34,487 nucleotides of DNA from Thermoleophilia bacterium (lineage in GTDB: Bacteria; Actinomycetota; Thermoleophilia; Gaiellales; Gaiellaceae): assembly GCA_014534415.1 (NCBI GenBank), contig JACVRM010000002.1:1-34487 (forward strand), written 5' to 3'. This document shows, in pieces, positions 13,106 through 21,531 of the stretch (the stretch's first letter is position 1; each line of letters begins with the position of its first letter). Below the pieces are notes generated by a model that saw only the letters and a list, made by a program, of their open reading frames with translations, was not told where the DNA came from and ran no database searches. The position numbers and the translations under genes are program-made.

Positions 13106-13906
13106 ATGGAGATCTTCACGTCCGAGCTGATCGGGACGGGCATCCTGATCCTGTTCGGAGACGGTGTCGTGGCTGCGGTCCTGCTCGCGCGCTCGAAGGC
13201 CGAGAACGCGGGCTGGATCGTGATCACGTTCGGCTGGGCGATGGCGGTCGCGATGGCGGTCTACGCCGTCGGGCAGTTCAGCGGCGCGCACATCAACCCA
13301 GCGGTGACGATCAGCTTCGCGCTGACGGACTCCTTCGGCGTGGGCTGGGATGACGTTCCCAAGTACCTGCTCGGTCAATTCACCGGCGCCTTCCTCGGGG
13401 CGGTGCTCGTCTTCCTGGCGTACTTCCTGCACTGGCGCGAGACGGACGATCCGGGCCTGAAGCTGGCCGTGTTCTCGACGGGGCCCGCCATTCGCAACTA
13501 TCCGGCGAACCTCGTCACCGAGATCATCGGCACGTTCGCCCTCGTGTTCGGCGTCCTTGCGATCGTCGGCCACTTCGCGGAGGACGTGATCGGTGACGCG
13601 GCCCTGACGAGCGCTCTCGGTGCGGCGTTCCCGCCGCTGCTGATCGGCCTGCTCGTATTCGTGATCGGGCTCTCGCTCGGAGGACCGACCGGCTACGCGA
13701 TCAACCCGGCCCGCGACCTCGGGCCGCGCATCGCGCATGCCGTTCTGCCGATTCCCGGCAAGGGGACGTCGGACTGGGAGTACGCGTGGGTTCCGGTCGT
13801 CGGCCCGATCGTCGGTGGGTCGCTCGGCGCGATCGCGTACCACCTGCTCTTCGCTCCCGGCGCCGGAAACCTCGAGGTACTTCGTGCGGTAGTGCCGTTC
13901 GTCTAG
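13106..13906 (+). CDS. glpF: Glycerol uptake facilitator (MIP family)
   Basis: 266 aa membrane channel letting glycerol diffuse into the cell. Two half-helix NPA motifs are present: HINPAVT (NPA 64-66) and YAINPARDLGPR (NPA 200-202). The aspartate following NPAR (D204) is typical of aquaglyceroporins rather than water-only aquaporins. Six membrane helices fit the hydrophobic pattern. The ATG is set by a strong AAGGAGGT at 13095-13102. First gene of the glycerol/dihydroxyacetone operon; dhaK begins 16 bp after it. Dihydroxyacetone may use the same pore. Confidence 0.94.
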   Translation: MEIFTSELIGTGILILFGDGVVAAVLLARSKAENAGWIVITFGWAMAVAMAVYAVGQFSGAHINPAVTISFALTDSFGVGWDDVPKYLLGQFTGAFLGAVLVFLAYFLHWRETDDPGLKLAVFSTGPAIRNYPANLVTEIIGTFALVFGVLAIVGHFAEDVIGDAALTSALGAAFPPLLIGLLVFVIGLSLGGPTGYAINPARDLGPRIAHAVLPIPGKGTSDWEYAWVPVVGPIVGGSLGAIAYHLLFAPGAGNLEVLRAVVPFV

Positions 13907-13922
13907 CGAAAGGAGGTGAGTC

Positions 13923-14916
<994 letters not shown>

Positions 14917-14924
<8 letters not shown>

Positions 14925-15591
14925 CGGCGTGACGGTCTCGTACGACGACGTCCTGCGGTGGATCCAGACGTTCGCCGCGACGATGGCGGAGCAGAGGCAG
15001 TACCTGACCCGCCTCGACTCGGCGATCGGCGACGCGGACCACGGCATCAACATGGACCGCGGCATGCAGGCCGCGCTGGCGAAGGTCGACGGCCTGGCGG
15101 ACGGCGACATCGGCGCGCTCCTGAAGACGGTCGGCATGGCGCTCGTTTCGACGGTCGGCGGGGCCGGAGGCCCGCTCTACGGGACGCTCTTCCTGCAGAT
15201 GGGAATGGCTACCACCAACAAGAGCGAGCTCGGCCCCGACGACTGGCGTGCGGCGCTCGACGCGGGTCTGCAAGGCGTCCAGATGCGCGGCAAGGCCGAA
15301 CCCGGCGACAAGACGATGGTGGACGCGCTGACGCCGGCGCGGGACGCGCTCTCGGCGGCGGTCGCCGACGGTGCCTCGTTCGACGAGGCGCTGCGGCGCT
15401 CCGCCGCTGCGGCGGAGGACGGCATGCAGGCCACGATCCCGCTCGTCGCCAGGAAGGGCCGCGCGAGCTACCTGGGCGAGCGCAGCGCCGGCCACCAGGA
15501 CCCCGGCGCGACGTCGTCGTACCTGCTGCTCAGGACTGCGGCCGACACATGGGGCGGTGCTGCCGCCCCGACCGATAAGGAGGAGAGCTGA
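14917..15591 (+). CDS. dhaL: Dihydroxyacetone kinase subunit DhaL
   Basis: 224 aa ADP-binding subunit that receives a phosphoryl group from DhaM and passes it to DhaK-bound dihydroxyacetone. The Mg-ADP site GDADHGINM is at 38-46, followed by STVGGAGGPLYGTLF and GATSSYLLL. The GTG start lies within the end of dhaK; an alternative GTG at 14929 is 4 codons in. The stop TGA shares one base with the ATG of glpK, so translation is continuous. The C-terminal tail (about 213-224) is short and polar. Confidence 0.94.
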
Positions 15592-17087
15592 TGGCGGACT
15601 ACGTAGGCGCGCTCGACCAGGGCACCACGAGCACGCGCTTCATGATCTTCGACCATTCCGGCCAGGTGGTCGCGATCGACCAGAAGGAGCACGAGCAGAT
15701 CTACCCGCGGCCGGGCTGGGTCGAGCACGACCCGCTGGAGATCTGGGAGCGCTCGCAGTCGGTGATTCGCACGGCGCTCGACAAGCAGGGCCTGAAGGCG
15801 AGCGACCTCGCCGCTGTCGGCGTCACGAACCAGCGCGAGACCACGGTCGTCTGGGAGCGTTCGACGGGCAAGCCGGTCTACAACGCGATCGTCTGGCAGG
15901 ACACGCGTACGGACACGTACGTCAACGAGTTCTCGAAGGACGGTGGCCAGGACCGGCTGCGCGCGAAGACCGGCCTGCCGCTCGCCACCTACTTCTCCGG
16001 CCCCAAGGTGAAATGGATCCTCGACAACGTCGAGGGCACCCGGGCGAAGGCCGAGAGCGGTGACCTGCTCTTCGGCAACATCGACACCTGGTGCATCTGG
16101 AACCTGACCGGCGGTCCCAACGGCGGCGTCCACATCACGGACGTGACGAACGCGAGCCGCACGCTGCTCATGGACCTCCAGACGCTCGACTGGGACGACG
16201 AGATTCTCGACCTGATGGGGATTCCGCGCGCGATGCTGCCGGCCATTCGGCCCTCGAGCGAGGTGTACGGCAACGCGGTCGGCGACCTGAACGGCATTCC
16301 CGTGGCCGGCGACCTCGGCGACCAGCAGGCGGCGATCTTCGGACAGACCTGCTTCTCGGTCGGAGAGGCGAAGAACACGTACGGGACGGGCAACTTCCTG
16401 CTCCTCAACACGGGCACCGAGGCGGTCGCGTCGAAGAGCGGCCTGCTCACCACGCTCGGCTACAAGATCGGCGACCAGCCGGCCGTCTACTGCCTCGAGG
16501 GCGCCATCGCCATTACCGGCGCGCTCGTGCAGTGGCTGCGCGACAACATCGGCTTGATCACGCAGTCCGCCGAGATCGAGACGCTGGCGAGCACGGTCAA
16601 GGACAACGGGGGCTGCTACTTCGTGCCCGCGTTCTCGGGCCTGTTCGCGCCGTACTGGCGGAACGATGCCCGCGGCGTGATCGCCGGGCTCACGCGCTAC
16701 GTCAACAAGGGCCACATTGCCCGGGCGGCGCTCGAGGCGACGGCCTGGCAGACGCGCGAGGTCGTGGACGCCATGAACCAGGACTCGGGCGTCGACCTGA
16801 CGTCGCTGAAGGTTGACGGCGGCATGGTCTACAACGAGGTGCTCATGCAGTTCCAGGCCGACGTGCTCGGCGTGCCGGTCATCCGGCCGACCGTCGCCGA
16901 GACGACCTCGCTCGGGGCCGCCTACGCGGCGGGCCTCGCCGTCGGGTTCTGGGCCGAGGTCGAGGACCTGCGCGCCAACTGGGGCAAGGACAAGCAGTGG
17001 GAGCCGCAGCTGGACAAGGCGGAGGTCGAGAAGGAGTACGGCTTCTGGAAGAAGGCCGTCACCCGCACGTTCGACTGGGTGGAATAG
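15591..17087 (+). CDS. glpK: Glycerol kinase
   Basis: 498 aa FGGY-family kinase making sn-glycerol 3-phosphate from glycerol and ATP. The N-terminal ATPase motif ALDQGTTSTR is at 7-16. NQRETTVVWE, VWQDTRTD, FGNIDTWCIWNLTGG, GDQQAAIFGQ and KNTYGTGNFLLLNTG follow. The GSLGAAY-like end (TTSLGAAYAAGLAVGFW) is also intact. The ribosome site AAGGAGGAG (15577-15585) lies in the last dhaL codons. Last plus-strand gene before a double hairpin, so the glpF-dhaK-dhaL-glpK transcript probably ends there. Confidence 0.96.
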   Translation: MADYVGALDQGTTSTRFMIFDHSGQVVAIDQKEHEQIYPRPGWVEHDPLEIWERSQSVIRTALDKQGLKASDLAAVGVTNQRETTVVWERSTGKPVYNAIVWQDTRTDTYVNEFSKDGGQDRLRAKTGLPLATYFSGPKVKWILDNVEGTRAKAESGDLLFGNIDTWCIWNLTGGPNGGVHITDVTNASRTLLMDLQTLDWDDEILDLMGIPRAMLPAIRPSSEVYGNAVGDLNGIPVAGDLGDQQAAIFGQTCFSVGEAKNTYGTGNFLLLNTGTEAVASKSGLLTTLGYKIGDQPAVYCLEGAIAITGALVQWLRDNIGLITQSAEIETLASTVKDNGGCYFVPAFSGLFAPYWRNDARGVIAGLTRYVNKGHIARAALEATAWQTREVVDAMNQDSGVDLTSLKVDGGMVYNEVLMQFQADVLGVPVIRPTVAETTSLGAAYAAGLAVGFWAEVEDLRANWGKDKQWEPQLDKAEVEKEYGFWKKAVTRTFDWVE

Positions 17088-17089
17088 GC

Positions 17090-17118
17090 AGCCATCGCGC
17101 GCTGCGCGCCCGATGGCT
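17090..17118. terminator. Hairpin directly after glpK
   Basis: AGCCATCG (17090-17097) pairs with CGATGGCT (17111-17118), with an inner GCGC/GCGC stem. It lies between two converging genes. Confidence 0.5.
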
Positions 17119-17125
17119 AGAGAGG

Positions 17126-17153
17126 GAGAGGGCCGGCGCGAGCCGGCCCTCTC
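17126..17153. terminator. Perfect 12-bp terminator hairpin
   Basis: GAGAGGGCCGGC-gcga-GCCGGCCCTCTC followed by TTATC on the plus strand. It probably ends the glpK transcript and perhaps also the converging minus-strand gene. Confidence 0.75.
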
Positions 17154-17175
17154 TTATCGGGCACAGTCCCCGCGA

Positions 17176-17436
17176 TCAGTCGTTCCGCTTGCTCTCGAGA
17201 TTGCGCTCCTGACCCTCGGCGAAGTCGCCCTCTACCTCGAGTTCGGGATGGTGCTCGGCGTGCTCCTGGCCCTTCGCGAACGTGCCTTCGTGCTCGTGCT
17301 CTTCGCCGCGCTCGTGGGCGCGCCGCTCCTGGCCGCGCGCGAAGTCGCCGGACGGCTCCGCTTCCGGGTGGTGCTCCTGGGACTCCTGGCCTTCGGCGAA
17401 CGTGCCCTCGTGCACGTCCTCGTGCTCGGTTGCCAT
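17176..17436 (-). CDS. Small acidic His-rich tandem-repeat protein
   Basis: 86 aa made of two copies of a 40-residue period (about 9-39 and 49-79). Each copy holds two G-x-F-A-x-G-Q-E boxes, at residues 11-18, 30-37, 51-58 and 70-77, separated by a His-rich acidic stretch with EHHPE. The protein has 17% or more Glu, many His, no Cys and no hydrophobic core, so it is probably disordered or folds on a partner or metal. AAGGAGG sits 4 nt before the ATG, a strong site that implies high expression. The gene is encoded antisense within the glycerol locus, between glpK and glpA. Proteins with such boxes occur in actinobacteria without known role; a stress or metal-buffering role is only a guess. Confidence 0.75.
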   Translation of the reverse strand: MATEHEDVHEGTFAEGQESQEHHPEAEPSGDFARGQERRAHERGEEHEHEGTFAKGQEHAEHHPELEVEGDFAEGQERNLESKRND

Positions 17437-17519
17437 CTTGCCTCCTTAGGCTCGATCTCTCGATAACAGTCGCAGAAACGCCAGCCTCGTCGCTGGTTCG
17501 TCACCCCCGCCGGCGCTGC

Positions 17520-17525
17520 GATACT
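17520..17525 (+). promoter_or_regulatory. Leaderless -10 box of glpA
   Basis: GATACT ends 6 nt before the GTG at 17532, with no Shine-Dalgarno, so glpA is probably read from a leaderless message separate from the glpF transcript. Confidence 0.55.
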
Positions 17526-17531
17526 CGGGTC

Positions 17532-19088
17532 GTGGCTGCTCTCCAGACCGACGTGCTGGTCATCGGAGGCGGCTCCACGGGCGCGGGCGTGGCGCGTGAC
17601 GCCGCGATGCGCGGGCTCGGCACGGTGCTCGTCGAGCGCCGCGATCTCGCGGACGGGACGACAGGCCGTTTTCACGGCCTGCTGCATTCAGGCGGCCGCT
17701 ACGTCGTCAAGGACCCGCCCGCCGCGCGCGAGTGCGTCCCCGAGAACGCGATCCTGCGTCGCATCGCGGCCGACTGCATCGAGGATACGGGCGGCCTGTT
17801 CGTGACCACGCCGCCGGACGACCCGGCGTACGCCGAGCAGTTCCTCGCCGGCTGCCGAGCGACCGGCGTACCCGTCGAGGAGCTACCGGTCGGCGAGGCG
17901 CTGCAGCGCGAGCCGCGCCTCAATCCGCGCATCTCTCGCGCGTTTCTGGTTCCGGATGCCGCGATCGACCCGTGGAAGACCGTGTGGGCGTGCGCGCGTT
18001 CCGCGCAGGCGTACGGAGCGCGCATTCTCACCTACCACCGAGTCGTCGACCTCGTACGCTCCGGCGACCGAGTCGTCGGCGCGCGGCTCGCCAACGACCT
18101 GACCGGCGAGGAGGTCGGGGTCGAGGCCGCGGTCGTCGTCAACGCGTCGGGCGCCTGGGCCGGGCAGATCGCGCGCATGGCGGGCTGCGACGTCGAGATC
18201 CAGCCCGGCAAGGGGATCATGATCGCGATGAACCACAGGCTCGTGCAGACGGTGATCAACCGCTGCAAGATGCCGGCAGACGGCGACATCCTCGTCCCGA
18301 TCCGGACGGTCTCGGTGATCGGTACGACGGACGTGCGCGTGCCGGATCCCGACGAGGCCCCGGTCACGCAGGGCGAGGTCGAGCAGATGCTCGACGAGGG
18401 CGAGGTGCTCGTGCCGGGGTTCCGGCGCGCGCGTGCGCTCCGCGTCTGGGCCGGCGTGCGACCGCTCTTCCAGGAGACGAAGCCGGGGCTGGTGAGTGAC
18501 ACGCGTGACGTGAGCCGCTCGCACACGCTGCTCGACCACGCGAGGCGCGACGGTGTCGAAGGCCTCCTGACGATCACGGGCGGCAAGACGACGACGTTCC
18601 GGCTAATGGCGGAGGTGACCGTGGATGCCGTTTGCGAGCACCTCGGCGTGAAGCGGCCCTGCCGGACACACGAGGAGTCGCTGCCCGGCTCGCAGGACGG
18701 AGGCCACTACTGGCTCGGCGCGCGACTGGCGTCGCGCGAGCCGGTGCCGCGCTCGGAACAGATCGTCTGCGAGTGCGAGCTGATCACGCGCCGGAAGCTC
18801 GAGGAAGCGATCGACCGCCGCCGTACCGTCAACCTCGACGACATCCGCCGCACCCTGCGCCTGGGCATGGGCCCCTGCCAGGGCGGCTTTTGCATCTACC
18901 GCGCCACGGGCATCCTGCACGCGCGTCACGGCGTCGACGCGGAGACCGCCAACGGCTCGCTGCTCTCGTTTCTCCAGGAGCGGTGGAAGGGCGTGCATCC
19001 GATCCTGTACGGCGACCAGCTGCGTCAGGCGCACCTCGACGACTGGATCTTCCAGGGCGTCCTCAATGTGCGCGAGCTGGCGCGGTGA
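17532..19088 (+). CDS. glpA: Anaerobic glycerol-3-phosphate dehydrogenase subunit A
   Basis: 518 aa flavoprotein oxidising glycerol 3-phosphate to dihydroxyacetone phosphate. The FAD-binding GxGxxG motif is VLVIGGGSTGAGVARDA (8-24). The C-terminal BFD-like domain has four cysteines (C413, C415, C449, C454: CEC ... GPCQGGFC) that should bind a [2Fe-2S] cluster. This domain and the partner genes separate it from aerobic GlpD. The GTG was chosen for the leaderless -10 before it and for the family N-terminus. It overlaps glpB by 4 bp. Electrons should pass through GlpC to the quinone pool. Confidence 0.95.
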   Translation: MAALQTDVLVIGGGSTGAGVARDAAMRGLGTVLVERRDLADGTTGRFHGLLHSGGRYVVKDPPAARECVPENAILRRIAADCIEDTGGLFVTTPPDDPAYAEQFLAGCRATGVPVEELPVGEALQREPRLNPRISRAFLVPDAAIDPWKTVWACARSAQAYGARILTYHRVVDLVRSGDRVVGARLANDLTGEEVGVEAAVVVNASGAWAGQIARMAGCDVEIQPGKGIMIAMNHRLVQTVINRCKMPADGDILVPIRTVSVIGTTDVRVPDPDEAPVTQGEVEQMLDEGEVLVPGFRRARALRVWAGVRPLFQETKPGLVSDTRDVSRSHTLLDHARRDGVEGLLTITGGKTTTFRLMAEVTVDAVCEHLGVKRPCRTHEESLPGSQDGGHYWLGARLASREPVPRSEQIVCECELITRRKLEEAIDRRRTVNLDDIRRTLRLGMGPCQGGFCIYRATGILHARHGVDAETANGSLLSFLQERWKGVHPILYGDQLRQAHLDDWIFQGVLNVRELAR

Positions 19089-20329
19089 CGTACGACGCGG
19101 TGGTCGTCGGCATCGGCGTGGCGGGCCTGACGGCTGCGCTTCGGCTCGCCGAGCACGGCCGGCGCGTCCTCGTGGTGGCCAAAGGCGTGGGCTCTACGCA
19201 CCTCGCTCCCGGCCGCCTCGACATTCTGGGCTACGCGGCCGGCGGACAACGGATCGAGCGGCCCGCCGCTGCGCTCGGCGCCTTTCTCGCGGAGCGCCCC
19301 GACCATCCCTATGCGCGCGTCGGTGCCCGCACGCTCTCCGAGTCCGCCGAGTGGTTTCGTGCGCGGCTGGGCTACGTCGGCTCGGCCGACGAGAACTTCT
19401 TGCTGCCGACCGCGCTCGGAGCTGTCAAACCGACCGCCGTCGTACCGCCCAGTGCGGTGGGCGGCGATCTGCGTACGGGCGGGCGCTTCTTGATCGTCGG
19501 CCTCCAGGGGCTCAAGGACTTCTTTCCGGCGCTCTGCGCGGCCAACCTTCAGAACGCCGCGCCGGTGCGCGCGCGCGCCGTCGAGCTGCACCCGCCGCTC
19601 GGCGGCGAGCATGACGTGAATGGACTCGGCTTTGCCGGTCGCTTCGAGGACGAGCCGTTCCGCGAAGCGGTCGTTCGTGAGCTGCGCATCACGTTCGCTC
19701 CCGGCGAGCGGGTCGGCTTCCCGGCCGTCCTCGGGCTGCGCGAAGCGGAAGGCGTCTGGCGCGAGCTTGAGGAGCGCGTGCGTACGCGGGTGTTCGAGAT
19801 ACCGACGCTGCCTCCCTCGGTGCCCGGGATCCGCATGTTCGAGTCGCTCCGCTCCGCGCTGCGCGCGGCGGGGGCGCGCATCGTTGTCGGCGACGCCGTC
19901 GTCCGCGCGCGCACGAGTGGGCGGAGAGTCGAGGCAGTCGTCGCCGAGGCGGCGGGGCGCACCGTCGAGTACAGCGGGGAAAGCTTCGTGCTCGCGACCG
20001 GCGGCTTCGCGTCGGGCGGGCTGGAGCTCGGCTCGGACGGAGCGGCGCGCGAGACCGTTCTCGGGTTGCCGATCGCCGGCTTGCCGCCGCACGGCGAGCG
20101 TTTCTCGCCGGAGTACCTGGGCGTGCAGCCGTTCGCCCGCGCCGGGCTGGCGGTCGACGAGCGACTCCGTCCGCTCGGCGAGGACGGCAACGTCGCCTAC
20201 GAGAACCTGTACGCGGCGGGCGCGACGCTCGGCGGCGCCGAGCCCTGGCGGGAAGCGTCGGGCGAGGGAATCAGCGTGGCCACGGGCTTTGCGGCCGCCG
20301 AGGCGATCGTCCAGAGTACGGCCCGATGA
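19085..20329 (+). CDS. glpB: Anaerobic glycerol-3-phosphate dehydrogenase subunit B
   Basis: 414 aa FMN/FAD-type flavoprotein subunit of the GlpABC complex. The N-terminal dinucleotide motif is VVVGIGVAGLTAALRLAEHG (7-26), and the C-terminal flavin segment is NLYAAGATLGGAEPWREASGEG. The GTG overlaps the glpA stop and the end overlaps glpC (ATGA), so the three subunits are made in step. The protein is shorter on the first loop (HLAPGRLDILGY) than Rossmann oxidases, as in other GlpB proteins. Confidence 0.93.
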   Translation: MTYDAVVVGIGVAGLTAALRLAEHGRRVLVVAKGVGSTHLAPGRLDILGYAAGGQRIERPAAALGAFLAERPDHPYARVGARTLSESAEWFRARLGYVGSADENFLLPTALGAVKPTAVVPPSAVGGDLRTGGRFLIVGLQGLKDFFPALCAANLQNAAPVRARAVELHPPLGGEHDVNGLGFAGRFEDEPFREAVVRELRITFAPGERVGFPAVLGLREAEGVWRELEERVRTRVFEIPTLPPSVPGIRMFESLRSALRAAGARIVVGDAVVRARTSGRRVEAVVAEAAGRTVEYSGESFVLATGGFASGGLELGSDGAARETVLGLPIAGLPPHGERFSPEYLGVQPFARAGLAVDERLRPLGEDGNVAYENLYAAGATLGGAEPWREASGEGISVATGFAAAEAIVQSTAR

Positions 20330-21525
20330 GCAGCGTTCGCGAGACGCTCGACCACTGTGTCAAGTGCACGATCTGCGAGACGTTCTGCCCGTACTCCAAG
20401 GCGACGCCGCTGTTCCCCGGACCGAAGTACGTCGGCCCGCAGGCGGAGCGCTTCCGCGGGACGGAGGGCTCCCCGGACTACTCGCTCGACTACTGCTCGG
20501 GGTGCGGCATCTGCACGCAGGTGTGCCCTCAGGGCGTGAAGATCGCGGAGATCAACTCGCAGGCCCGCGCCGAGCTCTGGGAGGAGCGCGGCATTCCGCT
20601 CCGGAACCGTATCGTTGCCCGTCCGAGCGTTACGGGGGCACTCGGCACGCCCGTCGCGCCGCTGGCAAACCTGACGCTGCGCGCGCGTCCGGCGCGCTGG
20701 GCGCTCGAGCGCACGCTCGGCATCGACCGGCGTGCGCCGCTGCCGCGCTTCGCGGGGCGCACGTTCCAGGCCTGGGCTCGGCGCAGGCGGGGCCCGCAAG
20801 CCGCGAGCGGCACGGTCGCCTACTTCCACGGCTGCAGCACGAACTACTACGAGCCCGAGACGGGCGAGCGTGTCGTGGAACTGCTCGAGCACAACGGCTT
20901 CCGCGTGGTCGTGCCGCGCCAGGGCTGCTGCGGTCTGCCTCTCCAGTCGAACGGAGACTTCCCGGCGGCGCGCCGGTACGCCAGCCGTCTCGCCGCAACG
21001 CTCGACGCCGCCGGGGAGGGGGCACCGATCGTCTCCAACTCGACGAGCTGCAGCCTGATGCTGAAGCGCGAGGCGCTCGAGATCCTCGAGGTCGACGACG
21101 AGGCGCTGCGGCGGGTCAGCGAGCGGACGTACGACGTCTGCGAGTTCCTGCTCGGCCTCCACGAGCGCGGCGAGCTGCGCACGGACTTCCAGCCGCTGCC
21201 GCTCACCGTGCCGTACCACGCTCCCTGCCAGCAGCGCGGCCACGGCATCGGCAAGCCGGCGCTCGACCTGCTCGCGCTCATTCCCGAGCTCCGCCTCGTC
21301 GAGCTGGACGCGGCCTGCTGCGGGATCGCCGGCACGTACGGCCTCAAGCGCGAGAAGTACGAGATCTCGATGCGGGTCGGCGAGGAGCTCTTCGCGCAGG
21401 TCCGCGACGCCGAGCCAGACCTGACGGCCTGCGACAGCGAGACGTGCCGCTGGCAGATCACGCACGGGACGGGCGTCCCGAGCGTGCACCCGGTCGAGCT
21501 CCTGCACCGCGCCTACGGCCTGTAA
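20326..21525 (+). CDS. glpC: Anaerobic glycerol-3-phosphate dehydrogenase subunit C
   Basis: 399 aa iron-sulfur subunit that anchors GlpAB and carries electrons to menaquinone. Two [4Fe-4S] sites are visible: C11xxC14xxC17xxxC21 and C57xxC60xxC63xxxC67. Two cysteine-rich CCG domains follow: YFHGCSTNYY with QGCCGLPL, and HAPCQQRG with DAACCGIAGTYGLK, the pattern of heterodisulfide-reductase-like subunits. ATG overlaps glpB. The PTS fusion gene starts 6 bp after its stop. Confidence 0.94.
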   Translation: MSSVRETLDHCVKCTICETFCPYSKATPLFPGPKYVGPQAERFRGTEGSPDYSLDYCSGCGICTQVCPQGVKIAEINSQARAELWEERGIPLRNRIVARPSVTGALGTPVAPLANLTLRARPARWALERTLGIDRRAPLPRFAGRTFQAWARRRRGPQAASGTVAYFHGCSTNYYEPETGERVVELLEHNGFRVVVPRQGCCGLPLQSNGDFPAARRYASRLAATLDAAGEGAPIVSNSTSCSLMLKREALEILEVDDEALRRVSERTYDVCEFLLGLHERGELRTDFQPLPLTVPYHAPCQQRGHGIGKPALDLLALIPELRLVELDAACCGIAGTYGLKREKYEISMRVGEELFAQVRDAEPDLTACDSETCRWQITHGTGVPSVHPVELLHRAYGL

Positions 21526-21531
21526 CGCGCC

